DNA of 64,000 bases from Megaera polyxenophila (GTDB taxonomy: Bacteria > Pseudomonadota > Alphaproteobacteria > Rickettsiales > Rickettsiaceae). The position numbers and the translations under genes were made by a program. The stretch's first letter is position 1. Every line of letters begins with the position of its first letter. Positions 53,017-62,804 of this stretch are shown here, piece by piece. The stretch spans positions 1,488,001-1,552,000 of the forward strand of contig NZ_CP104166.1 in assembly GCF_029982035.1 (NCBI RefSeq), in the 5' to 3' direction. The notes beneath the pieces are model-generated. The model made no database searches. It saw only the letters and a program-made list of their open reading frames with translations, and was not told the origin of the DNA.

Positions 53017-54045
53017 TTGTCTGAATATATTAGAGTTCTTGGGATAGAATCCAGTTGTGACGATACTGGGGTGGCAATTATTGACTCTAATCGTTGTATA
53101 CTTTCGAACATCGTTATCTCTCAAAAGAGCGAGCATGAAATATTTCAAGGAGTAGTCCCTGAGATTGCAGCTCGCTCTCATATGAAACATCTAAAGAAAG
53201 CTATAAATCTAGCTTTATCTGAAGCAAAAATGGATATCAAGGAAATTGATGTTATAGCTGCAACAAGCGGACCAGGCCTTATTGGCGGCGTTATTGTAGG
53301 TGCTATGTTTGCAAAAGCGATCTCCAGCGTACTTAAAAAACCTTTTATTGCTATCAATCATCTTGAGGGGCATGCTTTAACGGCTAGATTAACCGATCAG
53401 GTTGAGTATCCTTATTTACTGCTCCTTGCTAGCGGCGGGCATTGCCAGTATGTAGCTATACTAGGTCTTGGTAAATATAAGATTCTTGGCCAAACTTTAG
53501 ATGATGCAATAGGAGAAGCTTTTGATAAAGTAGCTAAAATGATGAATCTCGGTTTTCCGGGTGGACCAGAAATAGAAAAAAAGGCCCTAAATGGTAACGG
53601 AAATAGATTTGAATTACCTATGCCAATGATTAACCAGAAAACTTGCGATATGTCTTTCTCTGGTTTAAAAACAGCAGTAAGGATAAAAATAGAACAGTTA
53701 GGAATGTTGTCGGAGCAGGATATTTGTGATGTGGCAGCAAGCTTTCAGAAAGCTATTAGCAATATTATTTACAAAAAAACAAAATATGCTATTAATGAAT
53801 ATGAAAAAATAGCAGCAGGTAAGACTTTAGTGGTTGCGGGAGGCGTCGCAGCTAATAAAGCCCTAAGATCTACACTTTTATCTGTTGCGCAGGAAAGTGG
53901 GTATAATTTTGTTGCACCGCCAATAAACTTATGTACGGATAATGCAGCAATGATAGCTTTTGCTGGACTGGAGCGTTTTTACGCTGGTATAATAAACGAT
54001 GTAAGCTTTAAACCGAGGGCACGTTGGGGCTTGGAAGACTTATAA
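53017..54045 (+). CDS. tsaD: tRNA threonylcarbamoyladenosine transferase TsaD
   Basis: A 342-residue ASKHA-fold protein. It has GIESSCDDTGVAI, the metal-binding HMKHL motif in ARSHMKHLKKA, ATSGPGLIGG, LASGGHCQ and VAGGVAANKALR. It transfers threonylcarbamoyl to A37 of ANN-decoding tRNAs. It starts with TTG at 53017, preceded by AAGG at 53010-53013; no ATG fits, since the conserved region begins within seven residues. Confidence 0.97.
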   Translation: MSEYIRVLGIESSCDDTGVAIIDSNRCILSNIVISQKSEHEIFQGVVPEIAARSHMKHLKKAINLALSEAKMDIKEIDVIAATSGPGLIGGVIVGAMFAKAISSVLKKPFIAINHLEGHALTARLTDQVEYPYLLLLASGGHCQYVAILGLGKYKILGQTLDDAIGEAFDKVAKMMNLGFPGGPEIEKKALNGNGNRFELPMPMINQKTCDMSFSGLKTAVRIKIEQLGMLSEQDICDVAASFQKAISNIIYKKTKYAINEYEKIAAGKTLVVAGGVAANKALRSTLLSVAQESGYNFVAPPINLCTDNAAMIAFAGLERFYAGIINDVSFKPRARWGLEDL

Positions 54046-54093
54046 TCATGACATTTTGATGCATATATTTGGTTAATAACACTAATAAGATTT

Positions 54094-54612
54094 ATGTCCG
54101 GAATAGAGTTAAATAAAATCGTTGCGGCAATACTACTTGCTAGTTTAATTGCAATGCTTGTTGGCTTTGTAGCTAACATTTTATACAAGCCAAAGCTTCA
54201 GGTATCACAAAGAGGATATCATTTAGAAGCAGAAGAAGCTAGTGCTACAAATGCTGGGGAAACAAAAGAGATACCTGTTGATATTAAAGCACTGATGGCA
54301 AAAGCTAATGCGGAAGCGGGAGCAGGGATAATAAAAAAATGCGTTTCCTGTCATAGTTTTGATAATGGGGGAACAAATAAAGTAGGTCCAAATCTATGGA
54401 AAGTTGCTGGAGGGCCTAAAGCACATAGAAACGATTTTGCCTATTCAAAAGCACTGCAAGCTGCCGGCGGGGTTTGGGATGATGAAAGTTTATATAAGTT
54501 CCTGCATAAACCATCTAAATTTATTCCTGGTACTAAAATGTCGTTTGCCGGCCTTAGCAAACCTGAAGAAATTGCAGACGTAATTGCATTTTTGAAAGAA
54601 AAAGCCAGTTAA
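54094..54612 (+). CDS. Membrane-anchored cytochrome c (CycM-type)
   Basis: A 172-residue class I cytochrome c. An N-terminal membrane anchor (residues about 8-30) is followed by a linker and the heme site CVSCH (Cys83, Cys86, His87), with Met149 in GTKMSFAGL as the likely sixth ligand. CycM carries electrons from the bc1 complex to cytochrome oxidase in alphaproteobacteria. It lies 48 bases after tsaD on the same strand. Confidence 0.95.
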   Translation: MSGIELNKIVAAILLASLIAMLVGFVANILYKPKLQVSQRGYHLEAEEASATNAGETKEIPVDIKALMAKANAEAGAGIIKKCVSCHSFDNGGTNKVGPNLWKVAGGPKAHRNDFAYSKALQAAGGVWDDESLYKFLHKPSKFIPGTKMSFAGLSKPEEIADVIAFLKEKAS

Positions 54613-54629
54613 TTGGTTGTTAAAATTAC

Positions 54630-55802
54630 TTATTTTCCTCTTTCTCCCATGGCGTATTTTATCAGCATTTCTTTAAAAGGGGGAATTTTTTCTATTGCTT
54701 TAAAACCAAGCTGTCTTGTTGAGTGAAATATTTTTGAGTTGGACGAAAAAATACTATTAATAACGTCAGTAATTAAGAGCATATTTTTATTATCGTCTTG
54801 TCTAAGTTTTTGATAGTTAATCAGCGTATCTTTATTAATACTATTTACAGCAATTAAACTAGATAAGCAACCTATATCTTTTATTCCTTGGTTTAGACCT
54901 TGCCCTGCAAGAGGATGAATCACATGAGCAGTATCAGCAATTAGGACTATGCTATTATTATAGTATTTTTTAGCCGTATACGCTTTAAGCGGGAATCCAC
55001 CCACCTTACTTTGGAATTCAATTTTTCCTAGAAATGAACCAAAGTTTTCTTGAACTAGATAAGCAAATTCTTTGGGTTCTATGGTTAAAAGAGCTGATGC
55101 GTAACTTTCAGAAACCGTCCATACAATAGACGACTTATAAGGATCTTTTAAAGGCAGGATCGCAAACGGGCCGGTAGGCATAAAATGTTCAACAGCGGTG
55201 CCTTCGTGGTTTCTTTCATGTCCCACAATAAAAGTTAAGGCTTGTTGGTTGTAATCTACTTCTATATCGTTGGAAAAAAATAGATTTTTTGCTCTGGAGT
55301 TTTTACCGTCGCAAACTATAAGCAGTTTACACACTAATTGACTATTATTACTCAGTTTAATCTTGCAATAGTCCGAATTATTATTAATTGCCTGGTATTT
55401 TATATTGTCTAAAACAGTTATAAGGTTATTTTGTTTAACTAAATCATAAAGGCATTTTTTAAATTTTGTATTCTCTATTAAATAACCCATTTTCCTATTT
55501 TTAGAACTATCTTCATCTTCTATTAAAAAATGAAGCATTTCAGGGGCTTTATTATCAACAACATATATATCATTTATAGGCCCACATAATTCTAATAGCT
55601 CTGGCCAAATACCAATTTTTTCAAAGATGTTTCGGGAAGCAGCATTGATGGCAGTAGTTCTAATATCGTCAAAAAATTCTTGGTTTGTAGTAGGCTGCGC
55701 TTCAACAATAATACTGGAGATATTGTATTTTGCTAAAGCTAGGGCAGTTATCATGCCACTAAGCCCGCAGCCAAGGATCACAATATTATTATTACTGCTC
55801 AT
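54630..55802 (-). CDS. UbiH/UbiF-family FAD-dependent monooxygenase
   Basis: A 390-residue flavoprotein hydroxylase. The FAD-binding ILGCGLSGMITALAL lies at the start, and ADTAHVIHPLAGQGLNQGIKD (GD-type motif) near residue 280-300. It belongs to the ubiquinone ring hydroxylases; which ring position it modifies cannot be read from the sequence. Ubiquinone synthesis fits the neighbouring cytochrome c. It overlaps the 55792-56064 gene by 11 bases. Confidence 0.9.
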   Translation of the reverse strand: MSSNNNIVILGCGLSGMITALALAKYNISSIIVEAQPTTNQEFFDDIRTTAINAASRNIFEKIGIWPELLELCGPINDIYVVDNKAPEMLHFLIEDEDSSKNRKMGYLIENTKFKKCLYDLVKQNNLITVLDNIKYQAINNNSDYCKIKLSNNSQLVCKLLIVCDGKNSRAKNLFFSNDIEVDYNQQALTFIVGHERNHEGTAVEHFMPTGPFAILPLKDPYKSSIVWTVSESYASALLTIEPKEFAYLVQENFGSFLGKIEFQSKVGGFPLKAYTAKKYYNNSIVLIADTAHVIHPLAGQGLNQGIKDIGCLSSLIAVNSINKDTLINYQKLRQDDNKNMLLITDVINSIFSSNSKIFHSTRQLGFKAIEKIPPFKEMLIKYAMGERGK

Positions 55803-56064
55803 TCTTTGCTTCTTTTTGATGTTTCTGTAAAAAATATTTTAAGTAAGCCAAGTTTCCAACCACGCTTAGTAAAAAATATATTAAAGCGATGTCGATGTAA
55901 GAGCTATTAACTTTATAGCTTCCTAAAAAGCAGATAAATAAAGATATTAAACTAGTTGCGGTATTTAAAAATAATAATTTTGTAAATATTTCCTTTTGCA
56001 GTAACATGGCGCAGACTACTACTCCCGAGAAAAGTAATAACACCACTAAACAGATATTTAGCAT
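55792..56064 (-). CDS. MrpF/MnhF-like small membrane subunit
   Basis: A 90-residue protein with three membrane segments (residues about 2-20, 30-48, 55-77). The size and the YIDIALIYFLLSVVGNLAYLKYFL segment match the F subunit of Mrp-type Na+/H+ antiporters. The other Mrp subunits are not in the window, and the call rests on a short sequence. Confidence 0.55.
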   Translation of the reverse strand: MLNICLVVLLLFSGVVVCAMLLQKEIFTKLLFLNTATSLISLFICFLGSYKVNSSYIDIALIYFLLSVVGNLAYLKYFLQKHQKEAKNEQ

Positions 56065-56094
56065 CTTTCTATCCCACGTTAAAATACTCTATTA

Positions 56095-57096
56095 TCACTC
56101 AAGTACCACTTCTTTGCTATAAGTTACAACAGATTCATCAGGTTTTGTATAAGCAATTTTTATAGTGAAATTACCGTGTATTTGTTCTTTATGAAGGTTC
56201 TTGCCAACATAAAAAAAGTATTTAGGTTGGTATTTAGAGAATTCATGTTCTTTCTCAAAAAGTATTTTTTCTTCTGAATCAAGAAATTGCACCTTCATTT
56301 TATGTCCTTTATCAACTGATAAAACATCAGCAAAGACCATTATAACTTCCGGATTACGAGGTTGGATAATGCGCTGATAGTATCCTTCCCTAACTTTTGC
56401 CAGTTCCGGTATTTGAAAAGCTACTCCATAGTTATAAACAATTCCATCTTTGATGTTTTCGCTTAAATAATCCGGATTTTCCCACAAGGGTTGGGGACGG
56501 AGACCGCAATTAGGTTGATCACCATAAAAAGGATCTATTTCGCTTAAACTACCGTCTTGATTTTTTTTACTAAGAGCAAAATAAAGATGAGGATGGTTAG
56601 TGTTGCCAGATAGACCAACAGAACCAAGACGCTCGCCGGCTAATACCCGATCGCCTACTTTGACCGAAATAGAACCTTTTTGCATATGACAAAGCTGGGC
56701 TTCTAAATCATGTGTAGTAATAACTACCCCGTTACCACATTCTTGGTCTTTTATTTTGTCAAGACCACCGATATCTACATTGATATCTTCAATTCCATCT
56801 CTTACTGCTTTAACTACTCCATCAAACGGAGAAAGCACATCCACTCCTTGTTTAATTTGTTCGATACTTTCTAGAATAAAATCCGTACCTCTGTGACCGG
56901 AAAAAGTCCTGACCCCGCACTTGTAGTCTACTTCTTTACCATCATTAAAATGCCTCGGTAAGTTGGCAATCCAGCAGTTTTCTCCGAGCTTACAATCGAT
57001 AGGCAATTCAATAGCTGTTATTCCCCAAGCATTTTGTAACCAGCAAATTGAAAAGATAATTATTAAGCGAAAGTATAAAAAAAATATTTTGTTCAT
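56095..57096 (-). CDS. M23-family metallopeptidase (LytM-like), secreted
   Basis: A 333-residue protein. A signal peptide is visible (FFLYFRLIIIFSICWLQNAWG, about residues 5-25). The zinc-binding motifs are HRGTDF (HxxxD type) and HPHLYFAL (HxH), with DGVVKAV and GNTNHPHLYF typical for M23. The C-terminal about 100 residues form an extra beta-rich domain. It probably cuts peptidoglycan cross-links in the periplasm. Cysteines (in CKLGENCW and CGVRTF) suggest disulfides. It lies between the PLD gene and the mrpF-like gene, all on the minus strand. Confidence 0.9.
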   Translation of the reverse strand: MNKIFFLYFRLIIIFSICWLQNAWGITAIELPIDCKLGENCWIANLPRHFNDGKEVDYKCGVRTFSGHRGTDFILESIEQIKQGVDVLSPFDGVVKAVRDGIEDINVDIGGLDKIKDQECGNGVVITTHDLEAQLCHMQKGSISVKVGDRVLAGERLGSVGLSGNTNHPHLYFALSKKNQDGSLSEIDPFYGDQPNCGLRPQPLWENPDYLSENIKDGIVYNYGVAFQIPELAKVREGYYQRIIQPRNPEVIMVFADVLSVDKGHKMKVQFLDSEEKILFEKEHEFSKYQPKYFFYVGKNLHKEQIHGNFTIKIAYTKPDESVVTYSKEVVLE

Positions 57097-57111
57097 ATTT
57101 AATACTAACCA

Positions 57112-57726
57112 TTAATGTATATTATGTTTTGCCCTACTTTTCCAATTATCTATATAGGTTGCAGCAAGTTCACTATCTTCTATTAAGAGTACATTCTCAG
57201 CATTTTTGTTATCTGCTGCCTTAGTGAAATTAAAAGAGCCTGTTATAACTTTCTTTCGATCAATTATCATTACTTTATTATGAGCAATCCCAGGCATTTT
57301 ATCATAATATACATCAATGCCAAGCCTTTTAAAATGTTCGAAAATATCCTTGTTATCGCTTAAATTTCCTCCATCTAACAAAATCCTGACTTTTACCCCT
57401 CGTTCATGAGCATTTTTAAGCTGATGAATTATCATATCAGATGTTAGCCCGTAAGCTTGAACGAAAATAGATTCTTTTGCTTTAGTTATTTGTTGAGCAA
57501 TCAAGCTACCACAACCAGATGGTGGGGTAAAGCAAACGTTAATTTTATCGGTATCTGCTTGAAATTTATGCCAGGTCCCTATACCTATCATTTCTTCGTA
57601 ACCAACACCAATAGCGATTCCTAGAGTTAAAGTAGCTAAAATTGATCGAATAGGTTTTTTACTAAAAGTAAAAAATTTCAAAGAATGATTTATTTGAGAT
57701 TTTTTAAAAATACTTTTTCTGGCCAT
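57112..57726 (-). CDS. Phospholipase D-family nuclease, single HKD motif
   Basis: A 204-residue protein with one HKD motif (HNKVMIIDRKKVITGSFNF), the Nuc-type layout that acts as a dimer. An N-terminal hydrophobic segment (SILATLTLGIAIGVGY, residues about 28-43) could export or anchor it. In Rickettsia a homologous secreted PLD has been linked to escape from the phagosome; that role here is inference. A nuclease role is equally possible. The M23 peptidase gene starts 15 bases downstream. Confidence 0.88.
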   Translation of the reverse strand: MARKSIFKKSQINHSLKFFTFSKKPIRSILATLTLGIAIGVGYEEMIGIGTWHKFQADTDKINVCFTPPSGCGSLIAQQITKAKESIFVQAYGLTSDMIIHQLKNAHERGVKVRILLDGGNLSDNKDIFEHFKRLGIDVYYDKMPGIAHNKVMIIDRKKVITGSFNFTKAADNKNAENVLLIEDSELAATYIDNWKSRAKHNIH

Positions 57727-57883
57727 AATAAATAGATACTTAACATTTTAAATGGTAGTAACTCTTTTTCGATGATGCAAGTGTATTTATAAAAAAATCG
57801 GTGATTAAATAATTACTAATATATTTAAGAGAGAAATTAAGGGATAAATTGGCTAGTTCGCTAATAAAAATTTAAATGATATA

Positions 57884-58747
57884 TTAAGTTAATTTGCTAG
57901 TTTTTAACCCTTCAGATAAATCAAATATTTTATTTCTGAACTGGGTTTTACATAATGGAATAAAGCCCAGGTAAAGCTTATTTAATTGCTCATTATTAGT
58001 AGGTAAATGAGTTGAAAGGAGTATAAGATCATGATCTTTAGCGCAATGGTTTCTTGGAATATTAAGTATCTGCGAGCATTCTTCCCTAAGTAAAGTAAAT
58101 TGGAACAACTTATGTAAAAATTCTTCATTTTTATTCCTTAGTTCCATTTTTTGGATTATTCTCTCAGGAGAAAATTTATAAGAATTACTATCTAATAATT
58201 TGGCAGTTTTAGAGTTATAATTATCCCATAATTTTCTGCTTGTTAAGGTATCCGATAATATTCTGTGTAGGGGGATTAAAAATTCAGTATCACGGATTGC
58301 ATATTCCAATAAAGCTTTAGATAAAGGCCTCTCAAGCCAATTGGCCTTTTGAAGCGATTTATCTATCTCAATATTTAACATTGCTTTACATAATTTGCTA
58401 TAACCCATTCCTTCTTCCATACCACAAACATTTGCTGCAATTTGAGTATCAAAAACGTTTTTTGGGAGAGCACCAAAAAGCTTTAAAAATATTTCAAAGT
58501 CTTGGTCTGGAGAGTGGAGTACTTTCAGTATAAGTGGGTTAAGCAGTATGGTTTTTAAGGCAGAGAGGTTTATATCACTAAGCGCATCTATTATTATCTG
58601 TTGATTAGGAGTACTAATCTGAATAATACTTAAAATCGCATAGTAAGTTTTTCTCCTATGAAACTCAGTATCCATATAAAGAATTCTTTCATTTGATAAA
58701 ACCTCGCAGATTTTATTAAACTCTGATTGATTGCTGATAAGTATCAT
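57884..58747 (-). CDS. rnd: Ribonuclease D
   Basis: A 287-residue DEDDy exonuclease. Exo I is in YMDTEFHRR, exo II is near LHSPDQDFEIF, and exo III is in LLEYAIRDTEFL (YxxxD). It is shorter than E. coli RNase D, with the C-terminal HRDC region reduced. It trims tRNA 3' ends. It is divergent from aspS. Confidence 0.93.
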   Translation of the reverse strand: MILISNQSEFNKICEVLSNERILYMDTEFHRRKTYYAILSIIQISTPNQQIIIDALSDINLSALKTILLNPLILKVLHSPDQDFEIFLKLFGALPKNVFDTQIAANVCGMEEGMGYSKLCKAMLNIEIDKSLQKANWLERPLSKALLEYAIRDTEFLIPLHRILSDTLTSRKLWDNYNSKTAKLLDSNSYKFSPERIIQKMELRNKNEEFLHKLFQFTLLREECSQILNIPRNHCAKDHDLILLSTHLPTNNEQLNKLYLGFIPLCKTQFRNKIFDLSEGLKTSKLT

Positions 58748-58827
58748 GATTTTGATTGCTTAAAATGCCTATTATATATATAAGTACATACTTATGTACA
58801 CATATGAATATTAAAATTATTAAGTCT

Positions 58828-60636
58828 ATGCATAAATACAGAACTCATAATTGTAGTGAACTTAACAAATTATCCGTTGGTCAAACCGTAAAGTTATCTG
58901 GGTGGGTTCACAGACGCAGAGACCATGGTAATTTGTTATTCATAGATATTAGAGATCATTATGGAATAACGCAATTAGTTTTTACTGACCAAGACTTGTC
59001 GTTAAAAGATAGAGCAAGTTATTTGCGCTATGAAAGCGTTATTACAGTAGAGGGCAAAGTAGTTAGTCGGGATCAAGATAATATAAATACAACAATCAAT
59101 ACAGGTGAAATTGAAATAGTAGTTACGAGTTACATTCTAGAATCAGAAGCAGATATGTTACCTCTTAATGTAAATTCTGAGCAAGAAGCGCCTGAAGATA
59201 TCAGGCTTAAATATAGATTTCTAGATTTAAGACGGGAAAAACTGCACACCAACATAATACTTCGATCTAAAATAATTGCTGAAATCCGAAAACATATGAT
59301 TTCTCAAAAATTTACAGAATTTCAAACGCCGATTCTTACAGCCAGCTCTCCGGAAGGCGCTCGCGATTTCTTAGTCCCAAGTAGGATGCATCCTGGTAAA
59401 TTTTATGCCCTTCCTCAAGCCCCTCAGCAGTTTAAACAAATGTTAATGATGTCAGGTTTTGATAGGTACTTTCAAATAGCGCCGTGTTTTCGTGATGAGG
59501 ATGCAAGGGCTGATAGATCGCCGGGTGAATTTTATCAGCTTGATATTGAAATGTCATTTGTTACGCAAGATGATGTGTTTAATACGGTTGAACCATTAAT
59601 GTTTGAAATTTTTAGTAAATTTAGTAATAAAAAAGTTTCCAACCCTCCCTTTGTCAGAATCCCATATACTGAATCTATGCTTAAGTATGGTAATGATAAA
59701 CCGGATTTACGTAATCCAATTGAGATCATTGATGTAACGGATATTTTTGCTGCTTCTACATTTACAGTTTTTAAAGATAATATCGAGAAAGGGTTTGTAG
59801 TGCGGGCAATTCCTGGGCCTAAATTGCTCAGCAAATCACGTAAATATTTTGATGATTTGACCAAATTCGCTATTAACGAGGGGGCAAACGGCCTTGGTTA
59901 CATAACTTTTGGTTATGAGGGAGAAGTAAAAGGCCCAATAGCAAAATTCTTAAATGAAAGCCAGCTGCAAAATTTAAAAACTGCTGCTAAATTAACAAAT
60001 GGTGATGCAATATTTTTTGTTTGTTCTAAGGAGCTGGAAGCTGCCAAGATAGCCGGTAAAATTAGAACAAAACTGGGAGTCGATCTTGAACTGATAGATT
60101 ACAATCGTTTTGAATTCTGCTGGATTACTGATTTTCCATTTTATGAGCTTAATGAAGACACTAAAAAAATTGATTTTAACCATAATCCATTTTCTATGCC
60201 GCAAGGGGGAATCGAAATTTTAGAAAAAGCACAAACTCAAGAAGAATTGCTACAGATTAAAGCTTTCCAGTATGATATAGTTTGTAATGGCATTGAACTT
60301 TCAAGTGGGGCAATTAGAAATCATAAACCTGAGCTGATGTATAAAGCTTTTGAAATCGCCGGTTATTCTAAACAGGAAGTAGATAATAGATTCGGCGGAA
60401 TGATAAGAGCATTTAAATATGGAGCCCCCCCTCACGGAGGTATTGCACCAGGAATAGATAGAATGGTTATGCTAATAGCCGACACTGCAAATATTCGTGA
60501 GATTATAGCTTTTCCGATGAACCAACAAGCGGAAGATTTACTTATGGGTGCTCCAAATTATGCCGAAGAAAAGCAACTGCGGGAACTCAATATTATGTTA
60601 TCACCTTCCCTTAGGAACAAGCTAATAAAACAATAA
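58828..60636 (+). CDS. aspS: Aspartyl-tRNA synthetase
   Basis: A 602-residue class IIb synthetase. The OB-fold anticodon domain begins LSGWVHRRRDHGNLLFIDIRD. Motif 2 is FRDEDARADRSPGEFYQLD and motif 3 is GIAPGIDRMVML. A GAD insertion lies in the middle. I chose the ATG at 58828 (MHKYRTHNCSELNKL) because it starts at the conserved region; in-frame upstream ATGs at 58804 and 58765 are too close to the divergent rnd start at 58747. The bacterial type may also charge tRNA-Asn if the genome uses GatCAB. Confidence 0.96.
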   Translation: MHKYRTHNCSELNKLSVGQTVKLSGWVHRRRDHGNLLFIDIRDHYGITQLVFTDQDLSLKDRASYLRYESVITVEGKVVSRDQDNINTTINTGEIEIVVTSYILESEADMLPLNVNSEQEAPEDIRLKYRFLDLRREKLHTNIILRSKIIAEIRKHMISQKFTEFQTPILTASSPEGARDFLVPSRMHPGKFYALPQAPQQFKQMLMMSGFDRYFQIAPCFRDEDARADRSPGEFYQLDIEMSFVTQDDVFNTVEPLMFEIFSKFSNKKVSNPPFVRIPYTESMLKYGNDKPDLRNPIEIIDVTDIFAASTFTVFKDNIEKGFVVRAIPGPKLLSKSRKYFDDLTKFAINEGANGLGYITFGYEGEVKGPIAKFLNESQLQNLKTAAKLTNGDAIFFVCSKELEAAKIAGKIRTKLGVDLELIDYNRFEFCWITDFPFYELNEDTKKIDFNHNPFSMPQGGIEILEKAQTQEELLQIKAFQYDIVCNGIELSSGAIRNHKPELMYKAFEIAGYSKQEVDNRFGGMIRAFKYGAPPHGGIAPGIDRMVMLIADTANIREIIAFPMNQQAEDLLMGAPNYAEEKQLRELNIMLSPSLRNKLIKQ

Positions 60637-60655
60637 AAAATAAAGTGTTGAGTTG

Positions 60656-62659
60656 TTAGATACTTTTACTTCTCTCTCTACCGGTTTTAACCGGAGTTTG
60701 GGGAGAAGGCAGAGAACCTAACTCAGCATCAGCACTTTTACTTCTCGGTCTAATTGGTGCATCTACCACTGGTTGTGGTTTTTCGGTTTGCACTCTATGT
60801 TCAGTAGAGGGTTTAACGGGAGCGGTAACCCTAGGTTCTTTTAATTTGCTTTTTCCTTTGATCTTATTGCTATTTGCTGTTACCTCTACTATTGCTTCTA
60901 AATTCTCTTTTCGGCTTACCGGTATACCTGCTCTATTTTCGCTTTTTGTACCATAACATCCAATGGTAGCACCGCCGGCATTAATTCCTCCAGCCTGCTG
61001 AGCCGTATGTCCGGATGCAAGTAATTGCTTATCTATATCTAATATATGTGCTCCGATTTTAGTTGCTATTGCTTTTGCTGTTTGGTCATGTTCAGCAAGG
61101 CCAGTCCTATCTTTACCGCTTGCACACATATTTAATATTTCCTCTTTCGGCGGAAGTTTCGCCATTCCTTTTGGCGGTGATTCTAAATCTGATAAGGCGC
61201 TAGTTAATTTATTGAGTTTGGTCGAAGTTGCAAGACTAGCATTTTCAGCATCTCCAAACCTTAAAAGAGAATCAGCTTTTTCTACCGAACGTCTTAGATC
61301 AATAGCGCTTTTTAGTATTTCTACTGTTCTGCTATCTATTTTTTTACTACTAAGTAAATCTTGTATTTCTTTTTCTGCAGTACCTGTTCTCAATAACCTG
61401 CCAAAAAAGCCTTTTGGCTGAAGATGGGATTTTATTTTGTCGAATTCTTTATCTTTTGGAAGACTACCTGCTAACATTTCTAAAGTATCTTTTGTACCTT
61501 TTAGGTCATTTGCAAATCCTGAATATCGGAAGCTATTAAAAGCAGTATTGGTTTCTTTTCCACCGACGTTCTCCATAGCTTTTTTAGTACTTCTTACTAT
61601 TTCAGGGTCGTCACCCGCCCCTAAAGGTCCAGAATTAAAAGTATTACAATGCAATGTCTTTTCTGGCCCGATCCATTCTTTGGCTTGCTCTGCATTTCCA
61701 TCTGTAATATCTTGCCTTGCATTTTTGTCTCTAGCAAGAGAAGCTAAAGTACCTGCATGTTTTGAGGTGTGGAGTATTTCTAATTCTCCTCCTGCAGATA
61801 TAGCAGTAATTTTTTCAAAAGCGTTCTTCATTCCTGCAATTTGCCTGAGCTGAGTCGGGATTACGTGTTCACCGGCAGCAATTTTGCTTGCATATTTTTT
61901 ACATAGTGCTTGTTCCCATTTAGGCATGGCAGTATACCAGGAAGGTTTTGGTCCTTCACTTTGCAATATACTTTCATATTGCTTCTTTTGACTTTCCGTT
62001 AAGCCTTTCATGGCTACTTCTGCTTCAATTACTGTATGTTTTTGCCCGTTATGTTCAATTAAAGAAACTGTTACTATATTTGAGTGTTTATCGTTAAAAT
62101 TTTGAAAGTCTTTAGCAATATTTAGCTTTTTATATGCGTCCGGTATTCCATTTGCCTCAAGGATTTTTCCTAGATTTTTAATTTGTTTTTTTAACAACCC
62201 TGATAATTCTTCTTGGGTTAAACCTTCTTTTTTAGAAAATTCTTCCATGAATTTGTCAGCTTCTTTCTGTAACAGAGTATTTAGTGCAGGTTTTCCTGAT
62301 ATTTCGGCAATATCCATTCCGGCTCTTACTGCATTTAAATATTGCATTTCAAAAGCTTCAGTTTCGCGAACAGGGGGAATTTTAGCAGCTCTTGCGTCCC
62401 TTATAATTACCGGCACACCATCTTTTGTTATTTCCTGCATTACGATGCCACTTTTTGCATCTCTTAAGCGTTCAAGGGTTTGCAGTGCTTCGGTAAATTT
62501 TCCTTGTGATACGAGTGTTACTGCATCTCTCCGATATTGTCCTAAATCCTCTGGAGCAATAGTTGGACTTTTTGGGGTGGATTGTAGGAACTCTTGGATA
62601 ACCCCAAGAGTAGATTCTTTATCAGATTTAAACTTATCGTAGAGAGTTGCCTTTGACAT
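60656..62659 (-). CDS. Putative phosphoinositide phosphatase-like effector with CX5R motif
   Basis: A 667-residue soluble protein (from ATG 62659) without signal peptide or membrane segments. Near residue 512 it has CASGKDRTG: Cys512 and Arg518 form a CX5R loop. SopB (Salmonella) and IpgD (Shigella) have CKSGKDRTG at this point. As in those effectors the loop lies in the C-terminal third, and TQLRQIAGMKNAFEK and NTFNSGPLG occur upstream. CX5R enzymes make a phospho-cysteine intermediate; substrates in SopB/IpgD are inositol phospholipids. The C-terminus is Pro/Lys/Ser-rich and basic (RPRSKSADAE, KTGRERSKSI), which suits type IV secretion but does not prove it. A longer start at 62701 is possible. 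Convergent with aspS, not in an operon. Confidence 0.7.
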   Translation of the reverse strand: MSKATLYDKFKSDKESTLGVIQEFLQSTPKSPTIAPEDLGQYRRDAVTLVSQGKFTEALQTLERLRDAKSGIVMQEITKDGVPVIIRDARAAKIPPVRETEAFEMQYLNAVRAGMDIAEISGKPALNTLLQKEADKFMEEFSKKEGLTQEELSGLLKKQIKNLGKILEANGIPDAYKKLNIAKDFQNFNDKHSNIVTVSLIEHNGQKHTVIEAEVAMKGLTESQKKQYESILQSEGPKPSWYTAMPKWEQALCKKYASKIAAGEHVIPTQLRQIAGMKNAFEKITAISAGGELEILHTSKHAGTLASLARDKNARQDITDGNAEQAKEWIGPEKTLHCNTFNSGPLGAGDDPEIVRSTKKAMENVGGKETNTAFNSFRYSGFANDLKGTKDTLEMLAGSLPKDKEFDKIKSHLQPKGFFGRLLRTGTAEKEIQDLLSSKKIDSRTVEILKSAIDLRRSVEKADSLLRFGDAENASLATSTKLNKLTSALSDLESPPKGMAKLPPKEEILNMCASGKDRTGLAEHDQTAKAIATKIGAHILDIDKQLLASGHTAQQAGGINAGGATIGCYGTKSENRAGIPVSRKENLEAIVEVTANSNKIKGKSKLKEPRVTAPVKPSTEHRVQTEKPQPVVDAPIRPRSKSADAELGSLPSPQTPVKTGRERSKSI

Positions 62660-62804
62660 ATTCACCCGCAGATTTGAATATACAGTTTTAATACTTATCA
62701 TTTATTACTGTAAGCTCATTAAATCCACTAATTCAACTTAAAAACAAATTAAGCTTAAGAATCTTTATTAATACATTACTTTATTATTACACCGAAGATA
62801 GAAA

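Noticed and set aside
58756..58827. Upstream starts for aspS
   Set aside because: They would place the start within 9-57 bases of the divergent rnd start and add residues not seen in AspRS.
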